Assembly (NCBI RefSeq): GCF_000026225.1
Contig: NC_011740.1
Coordinates: forward strand, 1,116,001 to 1,180,000
Direction of reading: 5' to 3'
DNA: 64,000 nt
Source of the DNA: Escherichia fergusonii ATCC 35469
GTDB taxonomy: Bacteria; Pseudomonadota; Gammaproteobacteria; Enterobacterales; Enterobacteriaceae
Shown: positions 55,271 through 62,392 of the stretch, piece after piece
Numbering within the stretch: position 1 is the first letter of the stretch
How the letters are laid out: each line of letters starts with the position of its first letter
Position numbers and translations under genes: made by a program
The notes under the pieces: generated by a model
The model's database searches: none
Told to the model about the DNA's origin: nothing
Seen by the model: only the letters and a program-made list of their open reading frames with translations

Positions 55271-55849
55271 ATGAGTGAAAAAAGCATTGTGCAGGAAGCG
55301 CGGGATATCCAACTGGCGATGGAACTGATCACCCTTGGCGCACGCCTGCAGATGCTGGAAAGTGAAACCCAGCTGAGCCGTGGTCGCCTGATCAAACTGT
55401 ACAAGGAGCTGCGAGGCAGCCCACCGCCAAAAGGCATGTTGCCGTTCTCTACTGACTGGTTTATGACCTGGGAACAAAACATACATGCGTCCATGTTCTG
55501 CAATGCCTGGCAGTTTTTACTCAAAACCGGTCTGTGTAGTGGTGTTGATGCGGTGATCAAAGCGTATCGCCTTTATCTCGAACAGTGCCCGCAGGAGGCC
55601 GATGGCCCGGTACTGGCCTTAACCCGTGCCTGGACACTGGTTCGCTTTGTTGAGAGTGGACTGCTGGAACTTTCCAGTTGCAACTGCTGCGGTGGCAATT
55701 TCATAACCCATGCGCACCAGCCGCCAGGCAGTTTTGCTTGTAGTCTTTGCCAACCACCCTCTCGCGCTGTAAAAAGACGTAAACTTTGCCAGAAAGCTGC
55801 CGATATTATTCCACAACTGCTGGATGATCAGATCGAACAGGCTATGTAA
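55271..55849 (+). CDS. flhC: Flagellar master regulator FlhC
   Basis: DNA-binding partner of FlhD, 192 aa. The four zinc-ligand cysteines are in CNCCGGNF and FACSLCQPPSR. The 3' end of the gene also contains a sigma-28 promoter for motA. Confidence 0.97.
   Translation: MSEKSIVQEARDIQLAMELITLGARLQMLESETQLSRGRLIKLYKELRGSPPPKGMLPFSTDWFMTWEQNIHASMFCNAWQFLLKTGLCSGVDAVIKAYRLYLEQCPQEADGPVLALTRAWTLVRFVESGLLELSSCNCCGGNFITHAHQPPGSFACSLCQPPSRAVKRRKLCQKAADIIPQLLDDQIEQAM
55780..55806 (+). promoter_or_regulatory. Sigma-28 (FliA) promoter of motAB-cheAW
   Basis: TAAACTTT, an 11-bp spacer, then GCCGATAT matches the FliA consensus (TAAAGTTT-N11-GCCGATAA) at 14 of 16 positions. It lies inside the last part of flhC, about 165 bp before motA. 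Confidence 0.85.
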
Positions 55850-55874
55850 CCGAAACGGTATGGTAAAGCCCCCC

Positions 55875-55907
55875 AGCAGCGGTCACTCTCCACCGCTGCT
55901 TTTTTTG
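55875..55907 (+). terminator. Terminator of flhDC
   Basis: AGCAGCGGT pairs with ACCGCTGCT around an 8-nt loop and is followed by seven T. It lies between the sigma-28 promoter in flhC and the motA start. Confidence 0.85.
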
Positions 55908-55972
55908 CCACTTCACCCGGTTAATCCTTCGACTGCTCATCCTGTCATGATCAACAGTGGAAGGATGATGTC

Positions 55973-56860
55973 GTGCTTATCATATTAGGTTACCTGGTTG
56001 TTATCGGTACAGTTTTCGGCGGTTACTTAATGACCGGCGGAAGTCTTGGAGCACTCTATCAACCTGCTGAGTTGGTGATTATTGCTGGTGCCGGAATCGG
56101 GGCATTTATCGTTGGCAACAACGGTAAAGCGATCAAAGGAACCCTCAAGGCGTTACCGCTCTTGTTTCGTCGCTCGAAATATAGCAAAGCGATGTATATG
56201 GATCTGCTGGCGCTGCTTTACCGCCTGATGGCGAAATCACGCCAGCAGGGGATGTTTTCTCTTGAACGGGATATTGAAAACCCCCAGGAAAGTGAAATTT
56301 TTGCCAGTTACCCGCGTATTCTGGCAGACAGCGTAATGCTTGAATTTATTGTCGATTATCTACGTCTGATCATCAGCGGTCATATGAACAGCTTTGAAAT
56401 TGAAGCGTTGATGGACGAAGAGATCGAAACCCATGAAAGTGAAGCAGAAGTACCAGCCAATAGCCTGGCAATTGTTGGCGATTCTCTCCCCGCGTTTGGC
56501 ATTGTTGCGGCGGTAATGGGCGTTGTTCATGCCCTGGGATCGGCTGATCGACCCGCTGCGGAGTTAGGGGCGCTGATCGCCCACGCTATGGTGGGCACTT
56601 TCCTCGGTATTTTGCTCGCTTACGGATTTATCTCGCCGCTGGCCGGAGTGTTACGGCAGAAAAGCGCCGAAACCACCAAGATGATGCAGTGCGTCAAAGT
56701 GACACTGCTTTCCAGTCTGAATGGCTATGCCCCACCGATTGCCGTCGAGTTTGGTCGCAAGACGCTTTACTCCAGTGAGCGCCCGTCATTTGTGGAGCTG
56801 GAAGAACATGTCCGCGCCGTGAAAAACCCGAATCAGCAGGCCACTACCGAGGAAGTATGA
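55973..56860 (+). CDS. motA: Flagellar stator protein MotA
   Basis: Forms the proton-driven torque unit with MotB. It has 295 aa from a GTG start, as in E. coli, with GGAAGGATG upstream. Four membrane helices are present; the functional prolines and the large cytoplasmic loop (RSKYSKAMYMDLLALLYRLM) that meets FliG are intact. Overlaps motB by 4 bp. Confidence 0.97.
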   Translation: MLIILGYLVVIGTVFGGYLMTGGSLGALYQPAELVIIAGAGIGAFIVGNNGKAIKGTLKALPLLFRRSKYSKAMYMDLLALLYRLMAKSRQQGMFSLERDIENPQESEIFASYPRILADSVMLEFIVDYLRLIISGHMNSFEIEALMDEEIETHESEAEVPANSLAIVGDSLPAFGIVAAVMGVVHALGSADRPAAELGALIAHAMVGTFLGILLAYGFISPLAGVLRQKSAETTKMMQCVKVTLLSSLNGYAPPIAVEFGRKTLYSSERPSFVELEEHVRAVKNPNQQATTEEV

Positions 56861-57771
56861 AGAATCGTGATCAACCTATTATCGTCGTTAAAAGGCGTAA
56901 GCCCAAAAACCACGGCGGCGCGGGGCATGGTTCGTGGAAAATTGCCTACGCCGATTTTATGACCGCGATGATGGCCTTCTTTTTGGTGATGTGGCTGATT
57001 TCAATTTCCAGCCCAAAAGAGTTGATTCAGATTGCTGAGTATTTCCGCACACCGCTGGCGACAGCCATTACGGGTGGTGATCGTATCTCTAATAGCCAGA
57101 GTCCAATTCCCGGCGGGGGTGACGACTATACCCAACAGCAGGGGGAAGTTAACCGTCAGCCGAGTATTGAAGAGCTGAAAAAACATATGGAGCAAAGTCG
57201 GCTTAATCGTTTACGCGGCGATCTCGACCAACTGATTGAAAGCGACCCTAAACTACGCGCTCTGCGACCGCATCTGAAAATCGATATGGTGCAGGAGGGG
57301 TTACGTATTCAAATCATCGATAGTCAGAATCGCCCCATGTTTAAAACCGGTAGTGCCGACGTGGAACCGTATATGCGCGATATTTTGCGGGCGATTGCCC
57401 CCGTGCTTAACGGTATTCCTAATCGCATTAGCCTCGCCGGACACACCGATGATTACCCTTATGCCAATGGCGAAAGAGGTTACAGCAACTGGGAACTTTC
57501 TGCAGACCGCGCCAATGCTTCCCGCCGGGAATTGATGGTCGGGGGGCTTGAAGAAGGCAAATTATTACGAGTCGTGGGGATGGCCGCCACCATGCGTCTG
57601 AGCGATCGCGGTGGCAATGATGCCATTAACCGCCGTATAAGCCTGCTGGTACTTAATAAACAGACCGAGCAGGCAATTTTGCACGAAAACGCTGAAAGCC
57701 AGAACGAGCCGGTAAGTGTTTTATCACAGCCTGAGGCTGTTCCCACATCGCCACCAGCCAATTCGAGGTGA
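56857..57771 (+). CDS. motB: Flagellar stator protein MotB
   Basis: Stator subunit bound to peptidoglycan. It has 304 aa. A single membrane helix carries the proton-acceptor Asp33 (IAYADFMTAM; Asp32 in K-12, shifted by one inserted residue). A plug region follows, then a C-terminal OmpA-like domain (LAGHTDDYPYANGERG). The C-terminal tail is slightly shorter than K-12. Confidence 0.97.
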   Translation: MKNRDQPIIVVKRRKPKNHGGAGHGSWKIAYADFMTAMMAFFLVMWLISISSPKELIQIAEYFRTPLATAITGGDRISNSQSPIPGGGDDYTQQQGEVNRQPSIEELKKHMEQSRLNRLRGDLDQLIESDPKLRALRPHLKIDMVQEGLRIQIIDSQNRPMFKTGSADVEPYMRDILRAIAPVLNGIPNRISLAGHTDDYPYANGERGYSNWELSADRANASRRELMVGGLEEGKLLRVVGMAATMRLSDRGGNDAINRRISLLVLNKQTEQAILHENAESQNEPVSVLSQPEAVPTSPPANSR

Positions 57772-57775
57772 CCGC

Positions 57776-59731
57776 GTGAGTATGGAATTAAGCGATTTTT
57801 ATCAAACATTTTTTGATGAGGCTGACGAGCTGTTAGCTGATATGGAGCAGCATTTGCTCGATCTACAACCAGCAGCACCAGACGCCGAACAATTGAACGC
57901 CATTTTTCGTGCTGCCCATTCCATCAAAGGTGGGGCGGGAACATTTGGTTTTACGATCCTGCAGGAAACCACTCATCTTATGGAAAACCTGCTGGACGAG
58001 GCCCGGCGCGGTGAATTGCAGTTGAACACCGACATTATCAACCTGTTTTTGGAAACGAAAGACATTATGCAAGAACAGCTAGACGCCTACAAAAATGCGG
58101 AACAGCCGGATGCCGAAAGTTTTGACTACATCTGTCAGGCGTTGCGACAACTGGCGCTGGAAGCAAAAGGCGAAGCCGTACCTGCCGACGATAGCCACAG
58201 TAAATTACAGGCGGTTAAAGAGGCTGCACCGTCTACAAACGCCAATGGCAAGTTGCGCATTGTGTTGTCACGCCTGAAAAGTAAAGAAGTTGATTTACTG
58301 GAAGCGGAACTGCGCAATCTGGCGACCTTAAGCGAGGTAGTAAAAGGCGAAGATTCACTGGCAGCGACGCTGGAGGGCGATATCGCGCAGGATGACATTG
58401 TGGCGGTGCTCTGTTTTGTGATCGAAGAAGATCAGATTCATTTTGAAAACGTCACGCAACAGCCTGTGGCCCCGGTGGCAAAAGCCCCCGTCAGCGAACC
58501 ACCGGTACACCGTGCAGAACGAGAAAAACCGGCCCGCGCCAGTGAATCCACCAGCATTCGTGTGGCGGTTGAGAAAGTGGATCAACTGATAAACCTTGTC
58601 GGGGAGCTGGTAATTACCCAGTCGATGCTGGCACAACGGTCGAACGAACTTGATCCGGTTAAACATGGCGAACTGATCACCAGCATGGGGCAGTTGCAAC
58701 GTAATGCACGTGACTTGCAAGAGTCGGTCATGTCGATCCGCATGATGCCCATGGAATATGTGTTTAGCCGTTTCCCGCGACTGGTCCGTGACCTTGCAGG
58801 AAAACTGGGTAAACAGGTTGAACTGACGCTGGTGGGTAGCTCCACAGAACTTGATAAGAGCCTGATAGAGCGAATTATTGATCCACTGACGCATCTGGTG
58901 CGCAACAGCCTTGACCATGGTATTGAACTGCCAGAAAAACGACTGGCCAGTGGTAAAAACAGCGTGGGTAACTTGATTCTTTCCGCTGAACATCAGGGTG
59001 GCAATATCTGTATTGAAGTCACTGATGATGGAGCAGGGCTGAACCGTGAGCGTATCCTGGCGAAAGCGATTTCTCAGGGGATGGCGGTCAGTGACAACAT
59101 GACCGATGACGAAGTGGCAATGTTAATTTTTGCGCCAGGCTTCTCCACTGCCGAACAGGTAACCGACGTGTCCGGGCGTGGCGTTGGTATGGATGTGGTG
59201 AAACGGAACATCCAGGAAATGGGCGGGCATGTTGAAATTCAGTCGAAGCAGGGGGCAGGAACCACGATTCGTATTTTGCTACCACTGACACTGGCGATCC
59301 TTGATGGCATGTCAGTACGCGTGGCCGACGAGGTATTCATCCTGCCGCTGAATGCGGTGATGGAATCACTCCAGCCACGAGAAGCCGATCTACATCCACT
59401 GGCGGGCGGAGAACGTGTACTGGAAGTCCGTGGTGAATACTTACCGCTGGTGGAATTGTGGAAAGTTTTTGATGTTGCGGGAGCGAAAACGGAAGCGACG
59501 CAGGGGATTGTGGTGATCCTGCAAAGCGGTAGCCGTCGCTATGCGCTGCTGGTGGATCAATTGATCGGTCAGCACCAGGTGGTGGTGAAAAACCTGGAAA
59601 GCAATTACCGCAAAGTGCCTGGGATCTCTGCCGCGACCATTCTGGGGGATGGCAGCGTCGCACTGATTGTCGATGTCTCGGCACTGCAAGGGTTAAATCG
59701 CGAACAACGTATGGCGGGTAACGCCGCCTGA
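57776..59731 (+). CDS. cheA: Chemotaxis histidine kinase CheA
   Basis: Autophosphorylating kinase that passes phosphate to CheY and CheB. The GTG start at 57776 (MSMELSDFYQTFFDEADELL) gives 651 aa, about three fewer than K-12. P1 has phospho-His48 (AAHSIKGG). P2 (about 155-225) and its linkers are strongly diverged from K-12. P3 and P4 carry RNSLDHG, DDGAGL and GRGVGMD; P5 is CheW-like. An internal Met98 can start the short form. Confidence 0.97.
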   Translation: MSMELSDFYQTFFDEADELLADMEQHLLDLQPAAPDAEQLNAIFRAAHSIKGGAGTFGFTILQETTHLMENLLDEARRGELQLNTDIINLFLETKDIMQEQLDAYKNAEQPDAESFDYICQALRQLALEAKGEAVPADDSHSKLQAVKEAAPSTNANGKLRIVLSRLKSKEVDLLEAELRNLATLSEVVKGEDSLAATLEGDIAQDDIVAVLCFVIEEDQIHFENVTQQPVAPVAKAPVSEPPVHRAEREKPARASESTSIRVAVEKVDQLINLVGELVITQSMLAQRSNELDPVKHGELITSMGQLQRNARDLQESVMSIRMMPMEYVFSRFPRLVRDLAGKLGKQVELTLVGSSTELDKSLIERIIDPLTHLVRNSLDHGIELPEKRLASGKNSVGNLILSAEHQGGNICIEVTDDGAGLNRERILAKAISQGMAVSDNMTDDEVAMLIFAPGFSTAEQVTDVSGRGVGMDVVKRNIQEMGGHVEIQSKQGAGTTIRILLPLTLAILDGMSVRVADEVFILPLNAVMESLQPREADLHPLAGGERVLEVRGEYLPLVELWKVFDVAGAKTEATQGIVVILQSGSRRYALLVDQLIGQHQVVVKNLESNYRKVPGISAATILGDGSVALIVDVSALQGLNREQRMAGNAA

Positions 59732-59747
59732 ACAGGACGATAAAAAC

Positions 59748-60242
59748 ATGAATACAACGAACAAATTAGCCGGCGAGCCAACGGGTCAGGAATTTCTGGT
59801 TTTTACGTTGGGGGAAGAAGAGTACGGCATTGATATCCTTAAAGTTCAGGAGATTCGTGGTTACGACCAGGTAACGCGTATCGCCAATACTCCAGCCTTT
59901 ATTAAAGGTGTCACTAACCTGCGTGGTGTTATCGTGCCGATTGTCGATCTGCGGGTTAAGTTCTGTCAGGGCGATGTGGATTATGACGATAATACCGTGG
60001 TGATCGTTCTTAACCTTGGGCAACGGGTCGTTGGCATTGTTGTCGATGGTGTGTCGGATGTGCTCTCACTGACCGCTGAACAAATTCGCCCGGCACCAGA
60101 ATTTGCTGTAACGCTGGCGACAGAATACCTGACTGGACTCGGAGCGCTGGGTGATCGCATGTTGATTCTGGTGAATATCGAAAAACTGCTGAATAGTGAG
60201 GAAATGGCGCTTCTGGATAGCGCGACTGCGGAAGTGGCGTAA
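59748..60242 (+). CDS. cheW: Chemotaxis coupling protein CheW
   Basis: Couples receptors to CheA. It has 164 aa, three fewer than K-12 at the N-terminus (MNTTNKLAGEPTGQEFLVFT). Conserved NLRGVIVPIVDLR and GIVVDGVSDVL segments are present. In K-12 the next gene is the receptor tar; here fimbrial genes follow. Confidence 0.97.
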   Translation: MNTTNKLAGEPTGQEFLVFTLGEEEYGIDILKVQEIRGYDQVTRIANTPAFIKGVTNLRGVIVPIVDLRVKFCQGDVDYDDNTVVIVLNLGQRVVGIVVDGVSDVLSLTAEQIRPAPEFAVTLATEYLTGLGALGDRMLILVNIEKLLNSEEMALLDSATAEVA

Positions 60243-60256
60243 CACTTAATATCACG

Positions 60257-60284
60257 GCCAGCACTCTGTTTATCGGGTGCTGGC
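60257..60284 (+). terminator. Hairpin after cheW
   Basis: GCCAGCAC pairs perfectly with GTGCTGGC around a 12-nt loop, 15 bp after the cheW stop. There is no T tract, so it may be a processing or weak termination site. Confidence 0.5.
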
Positions 60285-60285
60285 A

Positions 60286-60301
60286 TGTGATCAACTTCAC
60301 A
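60286..60301 (+). promoter_or_regulatory. CRP site upstream of the fimbrial operon
   Basis: TGTGATCAACTTCACA is a perfect TGTGA-N6-TCACA. It lies 211 bp before the first pilin start codon and directly after the cheW hairpin. A second inverted repeat, CCTGTTA/TAACAGG, follows at about 60341-60361. CRP control is inferred. Confidence 0.65.
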
Positions 60302-60511
60302 TAAGAATGAATATATCCTCTCAGTATACTTTGTTATCGCCCTGTTAATTTTCATAACAGGATGAAATATCTGATAAAACCCTGTCAATCATCCATACGC
60401 ATGAATAAGCGCAACATGGGTGGTTGAATTCCCCGCCGTAAACTAAATTTCAGATTATCAGTGTGTTATCCCTTGCGGATTATTAGCTATTGCTTTTTCG
60501 GAGGTGAAGAT

Positions 60512-61081
60512 ATGAACAAGAACCATCTGTTTTTAGGTATGGCGAGTTTTTTCCTGTTACACCTTCCTTTAGCAATTGCCGTAACCAGTAGCGGTACGGT
60601 GGGGGTGACGTTGACGCTGACTAACGGCTGCCTTATCAATGGCTCGCCCAGTCAGAATGGTATCAATTTTGGGACACTCGATTTTGGTACACATCCGGCG
60701 ACATTCTCTACCCTGACCACTCAACTCAGCGGAGCCAGTGGTGGTAATAGTTTTACCATCCAGTGCACAACAGCCGACTATACGGTGGAGGTGACAGGTA
60801 ATACCAACGCCACTGCACCGGGAACGGTTATCGGTACGCCTGGCACACCGGGGCGCTATTTGATTAATGCCGCAGATAACACTCAGGGCGTTGCCTACAG
60901 CCTGTATAGCGACAGTGGTTATAGCAACGTCATCAGCAATAACACACCGATTCCTGTCGCCTCCAGCACCGGGGGTGTCGATAACTACACCTTGTATGGG
61001 CGTATTCAGGGCGGTGGCAATAGCGTAACGGTCGTTCCCGGTACATATACTGATACGGTCAATGTCAGCGTAACTTACTGA
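60512..61081 (+). CDS. Spore-coat-U domain pilin (Csu-type), first subunit
   Basis: Putative major subunit of a Csu-like chaperone-usher fimbria. The start at 60512 (MNKNHLFLGMASFFLLHLPL) follows GGAGGTG and gives 189 aa; the longer frame from 60461 lacks a ribosome site. The signal peptide ends near AIAVTSSG. The SCPU domain shows the cysteine pair around NGCLINGS and FTIQC, NFGTLDFGT, and the terminal donor-type strand TYTDTVNVSVTY. No gene name is assigned because I cannot match it to a characterised operon. Confidence 0.85.
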   Translation: MNKNHLFLGMASFFLLHLPLAIAVTSSGTVGVTLTLTNGCLINGSPSQNGINFGTLDFGTHPATFSTLTTQLSGASGGNSFTIQCTTADYTVEVTGNTNATAPGTVIGTPGTPGRYLINAADNTQGVAYSLYSDSGYSNVISNNTPIPVASSTGGVDNYTLYGRIQGGGNSVTVVPGTYTDTVNVSVTY

Positions 61082-61093
61082 TTTGTCATAATA

Positions 61094-61633
61094 ATGAAAA
61101 AACCGACATGCCCCCTGTCAGGGGGCGGTGGCTTGTTTCGCCTGAGTTATGCCGTGCTAATGTTAACCGCCGTGCAAGGGCAGGCAGTGACGACACAATC
61201 TTTTCAGCTGAGCGCCACGGTTACGTCAGGTTGTGCAATCACCACGGGTAATGGCGGTGCGTTAGGCGATATCAATTTTGGCACATATAGCGGAGTGGAA
61301 AATCGTCGGGTGAGTGGCAGTTTTGTGGCGAACTCAACGCTGTCGCTGGCTTGTACCCCCGGTGTAGTCCTGAATATGAGTGTTGACGGTGGGCAAAACT
61401 ACACCACCGTGCGCAACCTGCAACGAGCAGGGGGAACAGATCGTGTGCCCTATCGCTTGTACAGCAGTGCTTCGCTTGCCGCCAACAGTGAAGTTACGGT
61501 TAACCAGCCAGTATCGGTGTTGTACAGCGACAGTAATAACATAGCGCTGCCGCTATTTGGTGCAGCGACACTGACCGGATTTAGCCCGGCGGGAAATTAT
61601 TTCGACAAACTTACGGTGACTTTGTCATGGTAA
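61094..61633 (+). CDS. Spore-coat-U domain pilin (Csu-type), second subunit
   Basis: Second SCPU-family pilin, 179 aa. The signal sequence includes LSYAVLMLTAVQGQA. The SCPU motifs are VTSGCAIT, INFGTYSG, LSLACTPG and the C-terminal FDKLTVTLSW. It starts 12 bp after the first pilin. Probably a minor subunit or adaptor. Confidence 0.82.
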   Translation: MKKPTCPLSGGGGLFRLSYAVLMLTAVQGQAVTTQSFQLSATVTSGCAITTGNGGALGDINFGTYSGVENRRVSGSFVANSTLSLACTPGVVLNMSVDGGQNYTTVRNLQRAGGTDRVPYRLYSSASLAANSEVTVNQPVSVLYSDSNNIALPLFGAATLTGFSPAGNYFDKLTVTLSW

Positions 61634-61645
61634 ATAGGGAGATGT

Positions 61646-62392
61646 ATGAAATCGATCCTGTTTTCAGGTGCGCTGACGGCGGTGCTGTTAGCTCCGAATG
61701 CTCACGGTGCGGCAACGATATTACTCTGGCCTATCGATCCGTGGTTGGCAGCCGATAACACCGCAACCGAATTGTGGATCCAGAATCAGGGCAGTGAAGC
61801 CACCACCATGCAGGTGCGCATTGTCCGCTGGCAACAGCAGGACGGTTTCGAACGGTATCAACCGCAACAAGATGTCGTCGCCAGCCCTCCTGTAGTGCGG
61901 ATTGAAAAAGGTAAAAAACAGCTGATTCGACTGATAAAACAATCGCCGGTGCCAGCGGGTGTCGAACAGGCTTATCGCATTATTGTTGATGAAATCCCCC
62001 AACCTGAACAGGCCAGTAAACCGCAAATGGGGCTTAAGGTTCAGATGCGTTACTCTCTACCGTTTTTTGTTTATGGTCAGGGTATTGTCACCGCCATAGA
62101 AAACGAACATCCCACCAGGGTAGAGGCTTCAAAGCTAAGCTGGCGAGTCGTGCAGGAGCAAGGTAAACCGCTGCTGGAAGTGCGTAACCAACATGATACT
62201 CATGCCCGGTTGAGTAAAGTCTCACTGCGCCAGGGGGGCAGCCAAAAGATAATTGCCGAAGGGCTACTGGGATATGTTTTGCCTGGCAGCTACCGTCGCT
62301 GGCCGCTTCCGGCGGGGGTAACACAATCGGATTCGTTAACCGCCACGGTGAATACACAGAGTAATCAATGGCAGTCAGCGCCCACCAGGTAA
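61646..62392 (+). CDS. Fimbrial periplasmic chaperone (PapD/CsuC family)
   Basis: Periplasmic chaperone of 248 aa that caps pilin subunits. The signal peptide is MKSILFSGALTAVLLAPNAHGA. The PapD-like N-domain has a conserved KGKKQLIRLI segment and a PVPAGVEQAYRIIVDEIP region. It begins 12 bp after the second pilin, preceded by GGGAG. Confidence 0.88.
   Translation: MKSILFSGALTAVLLAPNAHGAATILLWPIDPWLAADNTATELWIQNQGSEATTMQVRIVRWQQQDGFERYQPQQDVVASPPVVRIEKGKKQLIRLIKQSPVPAGVEQAYRIIVDEIPQPEQASKPQMGLKVQMRYSLPFFVYGQGIVTAIENEHPTRVEASKLSWRVVQEQGKPLLEVRNQHDTHARLSKVSLRQGGSQKIIAEGLLGYVLPGSYRRWPLPAGVTQSDSLTATVNTQSNQWQSAPTR

Noticed and set aside
60243..60511. Remnant of the receptor gene tar after cheW
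   Set aside because: No segment in this interval translates to a chemoreceptor N-terminus; it holds regulatory repeats only.
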